This document shows, piece by piece, positions 8,636 through 17,337 of a stretch of DNA of 64,000 nt; positions within the stretch are counted from its first letter, which is position 1, and each line of letters opens with the position of its first letter. The stretch comes from Pseudomonas iridis (GTDB lineage: Bacteria; Pseudomonadota; Gammaproteobacteria; Pseudomonadales; Pseudomonadaceae): contig NZ_JACXXO010000003.1 of NCBI RefSeq assembly GCF_017980685.1, positions 186,001-250,000 of the forward strand, read 5' to 3'. The position numbers and the translations under genes were made by a program. The notes under the pieces are model-generated. The model had not been told where the DNA came from and ran no database searches. It was given only the letters and a program-made list of their open reading frames with translations.

Positions 8636-9535
8636 ATGCTCAATTACCGACAACTGCATTATTTCTGGGTGGTCGCCAAGACCGGCAGTATCGTGCGTGC
8701 CTGCGAGCAGCTGAACCTGACGCCACAGACTATCAGCGGGCAGATTTCCCTGCTCGAGCAAACGTACGGCATTGAATTGTTCAGACGGGTTGGCCGGCAA
8801 CTGGAGCTCACCGAGGCCGGGCGTCAGGCTCTGCCCTACGCCGAGCAGATGTTTCAACTGGGCGGTGAACTGGAACTGATGCTGCGCGCACAACCCAACG
8901 AACAGCAGATTCTGTTCCGCGTTGGTGTTGCTGACGTGGTGCCGAAATCCATCGTCTATCGCCTGATCGCGCCAACCATGGAGCTGAACGAACCACTGCG
9001 CATCACCTGCCGCGAAGACAAACTCGAACGCTTGCTGGCGGATCTGGCGATCCAGCGCCTGGATCTGGTGATTTCCGACAGCCCGATGCCGTCGCATCTC
9101 GACATCAAGGGCTACAGCCAGAAACTCGGTGAGTGCGGGATCAGTTTCTTCGCGACCGCCGAACTGGCTGCGCGCTTCGGTCAGGATTTTCCGCGCAGTC
9201 TGCACGGCGCCCCGCTGTTGATTCCCGGACCGGAAACCGTGGTGCGCAGTCGGTTGCAGCGCTGGTTTGCCGAGCAGCAGATCCAGCCGCAAATCGTCGG
9301 TGAGTTCGATGACAGTGCCTTGATGCAGGCCTTCGGCCAATCGGGCAGCGGGATTTTTATCGGCCCCAGCGTGATTGCCGAGGAAGTGAAGCGTCAGTAC
9401 GGCGTTCAGCTGATCGGCCAGACCGACGCGGTGACCGAGTCGTTCTATGCCATATCCGTGGAGCGCAAGGTCAAACACCCCGGCATCGTTGCGATTACCG
9501 AAGGTGCCCGACGCGAGCTGTTTACCGCGTTATGA
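8636..9535 (+). CDS. nhaR: LysR-family transcriptional activator NhaR
   Basis: A 299-residue LysR-type regulator with the winged HTH at residues 4-60. The N-terminus reads MLNYRQLHYFWVVAKTGSIV and includes LTPQTISGQI, which closely resembles NhaR. Family members activate sodium/proton antiporter genes in response to Na+; no nhaA is present in this window, so the target is elsewhere. Its 3' end overlaps that of the convergent MFS gene by 6 bp. Confidence 0.88.
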   Translation: MLNYRQLHYFWVVAKTGSIVRACEQLNLTPQTISGQISLLEQTYGIELFRRVGRQLELTEAGRQALPYAEQMFQLGGELELMLRAQPNEQQILFRVGVADVVPKSIVYRLIAPTMELNEPLRITCREDKLERLLADLAIQRLDLVISDSPMPSHLDIKGYSQKLGECGISFFATAELAARFGQDFPRSLHGAPLLIPGPETVVRSRLQRWFAEQQIQPQIVGEFDDSALMQAFGQSGSGIFIGPSVIAEEVKRQYGVQLIGQTDAVTESFYAISVERKVKHPGIVAITEGARRELFTAL

Positions 9536-10693
9536 ACCCTGGGCGCAGACGTCGCGCGGCTTGAGCGTCATCAGCACCATGGCGAGGAACACCGACAGCA
9601 GAATGAACCCTGCGGCGGCAAACCCGAGGAAGCCCAGACCTGCGCTGTCGATGACTCGGCCGCCGACCATCGCGCCCAGACCGATCCCCAGATTGGCCCC
9701 GGCAATGTTCAGCGATGCGGCGAAGGCCGGCGCTTCTGGCGCGGCTTTCATCAAGCGCACATGGCTGACCAAGAACAACGCCGCTTGGGTCACGCCCCAG
9801 ATGCCCATCGCAACCGTCAAACCCAGCGGCGAATGAATGTTCGGCACCAGCGACACCATGCCGGCAATCATGAACGCACAGAACAACACCGACGCCCCCA
9901 GCGGATGGCGGTCCACTGCACGACCACCCAACGAGTTGCCGATCAAGCCGACCGCGCCAAAGCCCATCAGGCACCATCCAACCACCGTGCCGTTGAAACC
10001 GGCGAGGCGTTCAAGGATGTCGGCCAGATAGGTGTAAACGGTGAACATGCCGCTGAACACCAGAATCGACAGCACGACGTGGCCGATCATCAGCGGGCTG
10101 CGCAAGATCTTGAACTGCGAGCTGAAGCTGACCTGATGCTGGTGCAGGTCGGTTTTCGGCAGATACACAAACAGCAGCAATGCCTTGGCAAAGGCGATTA
10201 CCGCCAGAATGCCAAACGCGCTGCGCCAGCCGAACGCATCGGATATCAAGGTGCCGACCGGAATGCCGAACACCGTGGCGCAAACAATGCCGAAGCCGAT
10301 CTTGGCGATGGCTCGACCGGCAAAGTCCGGGCCGACGATGTCCACCGCCGTTTCACTGGCCAGCGCCCAGAACACCGGCAGGCCGAGCGCCGGGATCAAC
10401 CGGGCAATCGCCATCACCCAGATATTGGGCGCCAGTGCGGCCACGGTATTGGCCAGACCAAACATGATCAGGATGCTGATAAACAGCTTGCGCCGCTCGA
10501 AGCGAGCGAAATACGCGGTCAAGAATGGGCCGAACATCGCCACGGTAAAAGCGAATAAAGTCACCAGCAGACCGGCCTGCGGGATGGTGACCTCAAGGTC
10601 TCGGGCTATCGCCGGTAGCAGGCCGACGATAACGAATTCCGTGGTCAGCACCGTGAAACCGGCGGCGGACAACAGAAGGATGGGCAACAGCAT
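9530..10693 (-). CDS. MFS transporter, drug/arabinose-efflux type (DHA1)
   Basis: A 387-residue protein with about 12 membrane helices, starting MLLPILLLSAAGFTVLTTEF, a typical DHA1 beginning in which TEF belongs to the first helix. The A-loop motif appears as ARFERRKLF between helices 2 and 3. The start at 10693 follows GGAG; the 37 extra upstream codons are not hydrophobic and were excluded. Substrate cannot be told from sequence. The convergent overlap with nhaR is 6 bp. Confidence 0.85.
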   Translation of the reverse strand: MLLPILLLSAAGFTVLTTEFVIVGLLPAIARDLEVTIPQAGLLVTLFAFTVAMFGPFLTAYFARFERRKLFISILIMFGLANTVAALAPNIWVMAIARLIPALGLPVFWALASETAVDIVGPDFAGRAIAKIGFGIVCATVFGIPVGTLISDAFGWRSAFGILAVIAFAKALLLFVYLPKTDLHQHQVSFSSQFKILRSPLMIGHVVLSILVFSGMFTVYTYLADILERLAGFNGTVVGWCLMGFGAVGLIGNSLGGRAVDRHPLGASVLFCAFMIAGMVSLVPNIHSPLGLTVAMGIWGVTQAALFLVSHVRLMKAAPEAPAFAASLNIAGANLGIGLGAMVGGRVIDSAGLGFLGFAAAGFILLSVFLAMVLMTLKPRDVCAQGS

Positions 10694-11026
10694 GGGAAAC
10701 TCCAAAGAAACGACGACACCAGCGATGACCGGAAGGCCCGCTGGCAGAACTTGAAAATGAGGATGCGCGATCTTAACAGAGTGTGTCCGGACTGACTTGC
10801 ACAAACCTGTCTATCTTGCTGACAGATCGGTGGCAGATCGTCACATGCCTGAAGGATAAGGCCTACGCTGTGATAAAGTCCGCGCCCTGAAAAACGTACA
10901 CCTGTTCAACGGTCTGTTTAAGGACGTTGAATTTGCGTCAACACTTTCGCTGCGTGGTGGTGGTCTGCCCTGGTTTTGCCACCGCCTCACGCAACCTTGT
11001 ACCCAATAAAAAACAGAGATGCCGTC
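10694..11026. other. Intergenic region between divergent MFS and sstT genes
   Basis: No gene is supported. An imperfect inverted repeat CTGTC-N9-GACAG lies near 10809-10827, which could be a regulator site for the MFS gene. It is 19 bp long, so it does not fit a LexA box. Promoters for both flanking genes must lie here, but I cannot assign them. Confidence 0.35.
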
Positions 11027-12259
11027 ATGACCGCTTCATCCCCTTCTCTATTGCAACGCTTGAAAAACCTGAGCCTGGTCACGCAGATCGTGATCGGCCT
11101 GATTGCCGGTATCGTCTTGGCGATGTTCGCGCCGGAAGCGGCGAAATCGACGGCGTTTATCGGCAAGGTGTTCGTTTCGGCATTGAAAGCCGTGGCGCCG
11201 ATTCTGGTGTTCGTGCTGGTCATGGCGTCGATCGCCAACCACAAGCACGGCCAGGAAACCCACATCCGTCCGATTCTGTTCCTTTACCTGCTGGGCACCT
11301 TCTCCGCAGCAGCGGTGGCCGTGGTCGCGAGCATGTTGTTCCCGTCCAATCTGGTACTGGCCACCGAAAACGTTGCGGTATCCGCGCCGGGCGGTATCGG
11401 TGAAGTGCTGCAAAGCCTGGCGCTGAGCGTGGTGGATAACCCGGTAAGCGCGCTGATGAACGCCAACTTCATCGGCATTCTGGCCTGGGCGATCGGCATG
11501 GGCATCGCGATTCGCCATGCCGGCGACACTACCCGCGAAGTGCTGGGCGATCTGTCCAACGGCGTCACGGTAATCGTGCGCGTGGTGATTCGCTTCGCCC
11601 CGCTGGGGATCTTCGGCCTGGTCGCTTCGACGCTGGCCACGTCCGGTTTCGGCGCGCTGATGGGGTATGCGCACCTGCTGGCGGTGCTGCTGGGCTGCAT
11701 GCTGTTCGTGGCGTTGGTGATGAATCCGCTGATCGTGTTCTGGAAGCTGCGTCGTAACCCGTATCCGCTGACCCTCAAGTGCCTGCGCGAAAGCGGCATC
11801 ACTGCATTCTTCACCCGCAGTTCGGCGGCGAACATTCCGGTCAACCTGGAATTGAGCAAGCGTCTGGGCCTGCACGAAGACACGTACTCGGTATCGATCC
11901 CGCTGGGTGCGACGATCAACATGGCCGGCGCGGCGATTACCATCACCGTGCTGGCCCTGGCTGCAGTGCACACGCTGGGCATCACCGTGGATATTCCGAC
12001 GGCGATCCTGCTGAGTGTGGTGGCCGCGATCTGCGCCTGCGGCGCTTCGGGTGTGGCCGGTGGCTCGCTGTTGCTGATCCCGCTGGCGTGCAGCCTGTTT
12101 GGCATTCCAAGCGAGATCGCCATGCAGGTGGTCGCGGTAGGGTTCATCATCGGCGTACTGCAGGATTCCGCCGAAACCGCGCTGAACTCCTCCACCGACG
12201 TGCTGTTTACCGCAGCGGCGTGCCTGGGTGAGGAAGAGAAAGCTCGCCGCACCGCGTAA
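11027..12259 (+). CDS. sstT: Serine/threonine:sodium symporter SstT
   Basis: A 410-residue inner-membrane transporter of the dicarboxylate/amino acid:cation symporter (DAACS) family. The conserved re-entrant-loop motif appears as [19 protein letters not shown] sequence near residue 265, followed by [16 protein letters not shown] near residue 290. These features and the overall match to SstT point to Na+-driven uptake of Ser and Thr. The start at [12 protein letters not shown] was chosen over an earlier in-frame ATG because the extra residues are not family-like. A strong terminator follows. Confidence 0.93.
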   Translation: MTASSPSLLQRLKNLSLVTQIVIGLIAGIVLAMFAPEAAKSTAFIGKVFVSALKAVAPILVFVLVMASIANHKHGQETHIRPILFLYLLGTFSAAAVAVVASMLFPSNLVLATENVAVSAPGGIGEVLQSLALSVVDNPVSALMNANFIGILAWAIGMGIAIRHAGDTTREVLGDLSNGVTVIVRVVIRFAPLGIFGLVASTLATSGFGALMGYAHLLAVLLGCMLFVALVMNPLIVFWKLRRNPYPLTLKCLRESGITAFFTRSSAANIPVNLELSKRLGLHEDTYSVSIPLGATINMAGAAITITVLALAAVHTLGITVDIPTAILLSVVAAICACGASGVAGGSLLLIPLACSLFGIPSEIAMQVVAVGFIIGVLQDSAETALNSSTDVLFTAAACLGEEEKARRTA

Positions 12260-12271
12260 TTACGCTGCGAT

Positions 12272-12311
12272 AAAAAAGCCCGCCAACGTGTGAACCTTGG
12301 CGGGCTTTTTT
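12272..12311 (+). terminator. Intrinsic terminator after sstT
   Basis: A 15-bp stem of AAAAAAGCCCGCCAA and TTGGCGGGCTTTTTT around a 10-nt loop. Confidence 0.9.
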
Positions 12312-12330
12312 GTGGCTGAAATCGCGGTCC

Positions 12331-12494
12331 CCCTCACCCCAACCCTCTCCCCCATGGGGGGCGAGGGGGAAAGGGAGCTGATCTTTGTCGCTTCCGATCC
12401 AGAGTTCGACTTGATATCTCACGTCTACGTATCTCGACCAATCAGCTCGGTCAGTCCCCTCTCCCTCCGGGAGAGGGTTAGGGTGAGGGGCTCT
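12331..12494. repeat. MITE-like intergenic repeat, copy 2 of 5
   Basis: Inverted arms CCCTCACCCCAACCCTCTCC and GGGAGAGGGTTAGGGTGAGG enclose about 110 bp. It lies between the convergent sstT and DUF1993 genes and ends only a few bases before the DUF1993 stop. Confidence 0.8.
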
Positions 12495-12501
12495 TGGCGA
12501 T

Positions 12502-13011
12502 TTAGAACGCGCCCATGTAATCGCGTTTACCCACTTCAACACCGTTGTGACGCAGCAAGGCGTAAGTGGTGGTGACGTGGAAGAAGAACTGCGGCAGACC
12601 GTAGGTCAGCAGGTAGGACTGGCCACTGAAGCGCTTTTCTTTCGGCGTGCCCGGACGGGTAACGATTTCGATGCCTTCCTTGCCATCGATCTGCTCTGGC
12701 TTGATCTCGCCGATGAAGGCCAGGACCTTGGCGATCAGGGCTTGCAGCTCGGCGAAGGTGGTTTCGCTGTCGTCGTACTTCGGCAGTTCGACTTCAGCCA
12801 GACGCGCGCAAACACCTTTGGCGAAGTCCACGGCAATCTGCACCTGACGGGTCAGCGGGAACATGTCCGGGTACAGGCGAGCTTGCAGGAAGGCGTTCGG
12901 GTCGATGTTTTTCTCGGTGGCGTGGGCTTCAGCCTTTTTCAGGACATCGCTCAGGGCGTTGAGCATTTGTTGAAAAACCGGGACGGATGCGGCGTACAGG
13001 GAAATGGTCAT
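12502..13011 (-). CDS. DUF1993 family protein
   Basis: A 169-residue soluble protein that matches the DUF1993 pattern: N-terminal [17 protein letters not shown], the segment [17 protein letters not shown] in the middle, and a C-terminal [20 protein letters not shown]. The family resembles DinB-like four-helix proteins, some of which bind metal, but no biochemical role is established. No signal peptide. It is divergent from yceH with about 125 bp between the starts, so both promoters lie in that gap. Confidence 0.85.
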   Translation of the reverse strand: MTISLYAASVPVFQQMLNALSDVLKKAEAHATEKNIDPNAFLQARLYPDMFPLTRQVQIAVDFAKGVCARLAEVELPKYDDSETTFAELQALIAKVLAFIGEIKPEQIDGKEGIEIVTRPGTPKEKRFSGQSYLLTYGLPQFFFHVTTTYALLRHNGVEVGKRDYMGAF

Positions 13012-13136
13012 GGCAGTCTCGTGTAGTGGCTGGGTGGAACATGGGGGCGATTATAGCCATGCTTGATGACCACACGGCTTGCCTTTTGTTTGGCAAGGAT
13101 TACGCTAGGCGCCTTCGACTGCTGAGGGAACGCGCG

Positions 13137-13784
13137 ATGACCACCGAACCAGAATCCACCTTCGACGAGCCACGGCTTAACGCCACAGAAATCCGTATCC
13201 TCGGTTCGTTGATCGAGAAACAGGCCACCAGCCCGGAAACCTATCCGTTGACCCTCAACGCACTGGTCACCGCTTGCAATCAGAAAACCAGCCGTGAACC
13301 GGTGATGAACCTGACCCAGGGCCAGGTTGGCCAGAGCCTGCGCGCTCTGGAAGGTCGCGGTTTTGCCAAGCTTGTCATGGGCAGTCGTGCCGACCGCTGG
13401 GAGCACAAGGTCGACAAGGCGCTGGAGCTGGTGCCGGCGCAGGTGATTCTGGCGGGGCTGCTGTTTCTGCGTGGCCCGCAAACCATCAACGAACTGCTGA
13501 CTCGCAGCGGGCGCATGCATGATTTCGAAGATGCCGAGCAGGTGTTGCACCAGCTCGAGCGCCTGATTGCTCGCGGGCTGGCGGTGCTGATTCCACGTCA
13601 GGCCGGGCAGCGCGAAGATCGTTACACCCATGCGCTGGGTGATCCGGCGGATATCGAGGTCATTCTGGCGGCGCGGCACAACCCTCAGGAGCGTGGCGCG
13701 GCTAGCGGTGTTTCGGTGGAGCGTATCGAAGAGCTTGAGGCGCGGATTGCGGCGCTGGAAGAGCGTCTGGCGCGGCTGGAATAA
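13137..13784 (+). CDS. yceH: YceH family (DUF480) protein
   Basis: A 215-residue cytosolic protein with the DUF480 signature near the N-terminus ([25 protein letters not shown], residues 14-35) and two winged-helix-like halves. It ends in a short coiled coil ([24 protein letters not shown]). Its function is not established; a DNA-binding role is suggested by the fold only. The start at ATG 13137 follows GAGGGAA; the longer reading from 12987 overlaps the DUF1993 start and was rejected. Confidence 0.88.
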   Translation: MTTEPESTFDEPRLNATEIRILGSLIEKQATSPETYPLTLNALVTACNQKTSREPVMNLTQGQVGQSLRALEGRGFAKLVMGSRADRWEHKVDKALELVPAQVILAGLLFLRGPQTINELLTRSGRMHDFEDAEQVLHQLERLIARGLAVLIPRQAGQREDRYTHALGDPADIEVILAARHNPQERGAASGVSVERIEELEARIAALEERLARLE

Positions 13785-13862
13785 ACACCTGAAATCAGCG
13801 AGGGAGCCAGCCTGCTATCGATAGCGGTCCGTCAGTTACAAATCAGCTGGATGTGCCGACCT

Positions 13863-13960
13863 CATCGCTGGCAAGCCAGCTGCCACATTGGGTCTTGGTG
13901 ATACGCAGGTATTGTGTTCACCGCAGATCCCTGTGGGAGCTGGCTTGCCAGCGATTGGGC
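13863..13960. repeat. REP pair (REPIN-like)
   Basis: ATCGCTGGCAAGCCAGCT and its inverse AGCTGGCTTGCCAGCGAT are separated by about 60 bp, between convergent yceH and the shikimate-dehydrogenase-like gene. Confidence 0.85.
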
Positions 13961-13982
13961 CAGCTCATTCACCGCATGACTT

Positions 13983-14801
13983 TCAGCTACGCGCAAACTC
14001 CACCGCGGCCTGAAACTGCTCTTCGGTCGGCCGCACCCCGGTATAAAGTACGAACTGCTCCAGCGCCTGGATCGCAATCACCTCCAGCCCGGTGATCACT
14101 CGCTTGCCTTCAGCCCGTCCGCGCACGATCAGCGGCGTTTCCGAAGGAATCGCCACCACATCAAACACAGTCTGCGCCGCTTTGATCACCTCAGGCTCAA
14201 ACGCCAGTTGCCCTGCTTCCGGGCCACCGTCCATACCGACCGGAGTGACGTTGATCAGCATCTGCGGGCGCTCATCGCCCAACGCGGCCAGCCAGCGGTA
14301 GCCGAGCGAGTCTGCGAGTGCACGCCCGGCGCGCTCGTTACGGGCGACGATCAAACCGTTTTTGTAGCCACCGTCGCGCAGGGCACTGGCCACAGCCTTG
14401 GCCATGCCACCGCTGCCGCGCAGTGCGAAGGTCGATTCCTTGGGCACCGCATGGGTTTCCAGCAGCTGTGCGATGGCAATGTAGTCAGTGTTGTAAGCCT
14501 TGAGATGGCCATGGGTGTTGACGATGGTATTGATCGACTGAATCGCCGCCGCCGACGCGTCCAGCTCATCGACCAGCGCAATACTGGCCTCCTTGAACGG
14601 CATCGACACTCCGCAACCACGGATGCCCAGCGCGCGAATTCCACTGACTGCGCCGGTCAGATCCTTACTGGCGAAGGCCTTGTAGTAGAAATTCAGGCCC
14701 AACTGCTCATACAAATGGTTATGAAAACGCAGACCGAAATTACCCGGCCGGCCGGACAGGGACATGCACAGCTGGGTGTCTTTGTTCGGGTTCATCTGCA
14801 T
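13983..14801 (-). CDS. Shikimate dehydrogenase-like protein (SdhL / HI0607 type)
   Basis: A 272-residue NAD(P)-dependent enzyme of the AroE superfamily. The N-terminal segment KDTQLCMSLSGRPGNFG replaces the usual AroE motif and is characteristic of the SDH-like (HI0607/SdhL) subgroup. The conserved substrate-site lysine is in VSMPFKEA and the aspartate in NTDY. The glycine-rich nucleotide site is RGSGGMAKAVA near residues 128-138. Members of this subgroup show only weak shikimate activity and their physiological role is unclear. The start at ATG 14801 follows GGAG with 7-nt spacing. Confidence 0.85.
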   Translation of the reverse strand: MQMNPNKDTQLCMSLSGRPGNFGLRFHNHLYEQLGLNFYYKAFASKDLTGAVSGIRALGIRGCGVSMPFKEASIALVDELDASAAAIQSINTIVNTHGHLKAYNTDYIAIAQLLETHAVPKESTFALRGSGGMAKAVASALRDGGYKNGLIVARNERAGRALADSLGYRWLAALGDERPQMLINVTPVGMDGGPEAGQLAFEPEVIKAAQTVFDVVAIPSETPLIVRGRAEGKRVITGLEVIAIQALEQFVLYTGVRPTEEQFQAAVEFARS

Positions 14802-15056
14802 GAAACTTCTCCTTCAAACGCACTTTCGGATGGGCGGGATTAGCCAGCCCATCGGGTTCTGTTCGATCATATCGGCGTGGCTGTACGCGATGACGTTAGC
14901 GTTGAGCGTCCGGTAAAGAAAACGGTACAGACCTTACACAAAATTTACCTGGCGACTGTGCTGAATTTCAAAAAAACGCTGTCTTAGAAGTATCCCCGCG
15001 ACGACTGCGGGCCTGGTGCAGGCCCTGCCGCCGGGTCGAAGAACCGAGGAATTATC

Positions 15057-15416
15057 ATGATTCGTAAACTCTCCATCATGGCAATGTTGATTGGCGCACT
15101 CGCTGTCACAGGACAGGCAGAAGCCGGTGGTGGCCATGGCTGGCAAGGCCCTGCGGTGTTTGGCGCGATCGTCGGCTCGGCCATCATCGGCTCGGCGCTG
15201 ATCAATCAGGATCGACCGGTGTATGTCCAGCAGCAACCGGTTTACGTTCAGCCACAACCGGTTTACGTGCAACAGCCGCCCCCACCGGTTTATTACCAAC
15301 CGGCACCGGTGTATGTGCAGCAACCGGTATATATCCAACGGGCGCCCGTCTATTACGGCCCGCCTCGCGGTTATTACGGTCGGCCACACGGTTACTACGG
15401 TGGCCCACGCTGGTAA
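15057..15416 (+). CDS. Exported Pro/Tyr/Gln-rich repeat protein
   Basis: A 119-residue protein with a signal peptide (cleavage near AEAGG, residue 23), a Gly-rich hydrophobic stretch (FGAIVGSAIIGSALI) and then repeats of PVYVQQ/PVYYQP type, ending in PRGYYG and PHGYYG units. The hydrophobic glycine-zipper-like stretch suggests membrane association, with the low-complexity tail exposed. No enzyme motif is visible. It is monocistronic with its own terminator. Function unknown. Confidence 0.8.
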   Translation: MIRKLSIMAMLIGALAVTGQAEAGGGHGWQGPAVFGAIVGSAIIGSALINQDRPVYVQQQPVYVQPQPVYVQQPPPPVYYQPAPVYVQQPVYIQRAPVYYGPPRGYYGRPHGYYGGPRW

Positions 15417-15427
15417 CCGAAACACAG

Positions 15428-15455
15428 AGCCCCGCCTTGATAGCGGGGCTTTTTT
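15428..15455 (+). terminator. Intrinsic terminator after the PVYV-repeat gene
   Basis: Stem AGCCCCGC / GCGGGGCT with a 7-nt loop, followed by TTTTT. Confidence 0.9.
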
Positions 15456-15643
15456 GTGACCGTCTGTCGGCCGCCGTCTGAAAAAATCTCGCCAAGGTCG
15501 CTGTGAGGACAGTTTCAACAGCTAAAGTCGGCATGATGGATTCGACCGCTGGGGAAACATCGAACGGTCATTTATTTGTCATGACGGAACCGCAAGCTGA
15601 ATCCGTCCGTAAACAACAGGTTGATAACAACAAGGACGACTCC

Positions 15644-15838
15644 ATGCCAACACAAAATCCGCACCGCATCGTCGGCTTGTGCACCTCCAGCAAGGTGTAC
15701 AGCGCGCTGACCGAGCTCAAGCACCTGGAAGGCCACCGCTGCGCCAAGTTTCTTTCGCTGCTGGCCGAGAACCTCGTGCACAAGGGCCTGCTCAATGAGC
15801 GCGAAGTGATGCAGATGCTTGATCAAGTGGTCGATTGA
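15644..15838 (+). CDS. Small conserved-looking protein, unknown function
   Basis: A 64-residue soluble protein starting MPTQNPHRIVGLCTSSKVYS, mostly alpha-helical by composition, ending NEREVMQMLDQVVD. The start at 15644 follows AAGGA at good spacing; longer in-frame readings to 15503 or 15581 lack a ribosome site. No signal or membrane segment is seen. I do not recognise a family. A second small gene follows about 100 bp later on the same strand. Confidence 0.65.
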   Translation: MPTQNPHRIVGLCTSSKVYSALTELKHLEGHRCAKFLSLLAENLVHKGLLNEREVMQMLDQVVD

Positions 15839-15940
15839 AACAGCCCTCACTGTTATCAATGACCACTATCGAAAGCGTTGATTGTCCCTGAGAACGCCAA
15901 GTCCCTAAGGTAGCGCCATCGATTGATGGAGGTCCTTGTC

Positions 15941-16123
15941 ATGGCTCAGGTTCAAATCATGTCCGTTATTGGCAGCGCCGTTCCTGCCTCACTCAGAGAG
16001 CTGGGATTGCTCGCCTGTTGGTATCTGGTGCGTGACGGCGAGCCGATCAGCGGCCCGCTCACGTCCTTGCCGGCAGCGCAGGCACTGTCGCAACAGGTCG
16101 CCGGCGCGCGGTTCCAGGTTTAA
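15941..16123 (+). CDS. Small protein, unknown function
   Basis: A 60-residue protein starting MAQVQIMSVIGSAVPASLRE, with a short hydrophobic centre (LGLLACWYLVRDGEPISGPL). GGAGG lies 8 nt before ATG 15941. The 3' end overlaps the convergent AI-2E-family permease gene by 4 bp. I do not recognise a family; WYLVRDGEPISGP superficially resembles a GYF_2-like motif found in small membrane-associated proteins, but this is weak. Confidence 0.6.
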   Translation: MAQVQIMSVIGSAVPASLRELGLLACWYLVRDGEPISGPLTSLPAAQALSQQVAGARFQV

Positions 16124-17181
16124 GGCAACTGCACCTTGGGCTTGGTCTCGATAAACAGCGCCCAGCTGGACATGAACAGCGCGGCAATCAAAGGCCCGAT
16201 CACAAACCCGTTCAAGCCGAATACCGCCAGACCGCCCAGGGTCGAGATCAGGATCAGGTAGTCGGGCATGCGCGTGTCCTTGCCGACCAGAATCGGGCGC
16301 AGCACGTTATCGACCAGCCCGATCACGAAAATGCCGAACAAGCCAAGCACGACACCCTGCCAGATCATGTTGCTGAGCAGGAAATAAATCGCCACCGGTG
16401 CCCAGACAATCCCGGCTCCGACCGCGGGCAACAGCGACAGAAACGCCATCAATACCGCCCACAGCAGCGCGCTGGGGATGTCGAGAAACCAGAAGATTGC
16501 GCCGCCCAGCGCGCCTTGCGTGACCGCGACCACCAGGTTGCCCTTCACCGTTGCCCGCACCACGCGGTTGAACTTCAGCTGCAGGCGTCGCTTGTGACTC
16601 TCTTCCAGCGGTACGGCGGTGCGTATCTTGCGCGCCAGTTCCGGGCCGTCACGCAGAAAGAAGAACAGCAGATAGAGCATGATGAAGAAACTCACCACAA
16701 ACTCGAACGTACCCTGGCCAAAACTGAATGCCTGAGTGGCCAGCACCTGGCTGCCCTGCATCGCCGACTTGACGATTTTGTCGCGCAAGCCGTTCAGCTC
16801 GCCCATGCCGAAACGGTCCAGCAAATGCTGGAAGTACGGCGGCAGGCTCTGCTTGAACTGCGCCAGATAAGCCGCGACATCCAGCTCGCCACTCTCGATG
16901 TTCTTGTAGACCATCGCCCCTTCCTGGACCAGCAACACGCTGATGATGATCACGGGCAAAATCGCAATCACCAGACAGACGCTCAACGTACACAACGACG
17001 TCAGGTTGCGCTGCCAGCCGAATCTGGCCTGCAACCGACGCTGCATCGGCGCAAACAGAATGCCGAGGATCACCGCCCAGAACACCGCGCCGTAGAACGG
17101 CAGCAGAATCCAGATAAAGGCCACCGTCACCAGCACCAACAGCACCGTGAGGGATTTGAATTGAAGACTTTTTTCGTTCAT
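16120..17181 (-). CDS. AI-2E family (PerM/YdiK-like) inner-membrane permease
   Basis: A 353-residue protein with about eight hydrophobic helices. It starts MNEKSLQFKSLTVLLVLVTV and has the long soluble segment between early helices (residues 70-140) and the family signatures ALGGAIFWFLDIPSALLWA and LPAVGAGIVWAP near residues 215-260. AI-2E family members export diverse substrates and only a few are linked to autoinducer-2, so the substrate is not assigned. Convergent 4-bp overlap with the small gene at 15941. Confidence 0.85.
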   Translation of the reverse strand: MNEKSLQFKSLTVLLVLVTVAFIWILLPFYGAVFWAVILGILFAPMQRRLQARFGWQRNLTSLCTLSVCLVIAILPVIIISVLLVQEGAMVYKNIESGELDVAAYLAQFKQSLPPYFQHLLDRFGMGELNGLRDKIVKSAMQGSQVLATQAFSFGQGTFEFVVSFFIMLYLLFFFLRDGPELARKIRTAVPLEESHKRRLQLKFNRVVRATVKGNLVVAVTQGALGGAIFWFLDIPSALLWAVLMAFLSLLPAVGAGIVWAPVAIYFLLSNMIWQGVVLGLFGIFVIGLVDNVLRPILVGKDTRMPDYLILISTLGGLAVFGLNGFVIGPLIAALFMSSWALFIETKPKVQLP

Positions 17182-17337
17182 GTCCGATCCATGTCAGTCA
17201 GGCGTCACACACGCCCGCTCCACTTAGTCCGCCTTCACCCGCGCGAGTGCCATCTTTATTCAAGGAGCATAGATCCAGATCAATAAACCCTGGAGACAAC
17301 CGCACTACCCTGCCGCGCTTTTGCGAGCGCTGCCGCC

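Noticed and set aside
10809..10827. LexA box upstream of the MFS gene
   Set aside because: The inverted repeat CTGTC-N9-GACAG is 19 bp, not the 16-bp LexA spacing.
12987..13136. Extended N-terminus of YceH
   Set aside because: The extra 50 residues overlap the divergent DUF1993 start and lack family resemblance; ATG 13137 has a good ribosome site.
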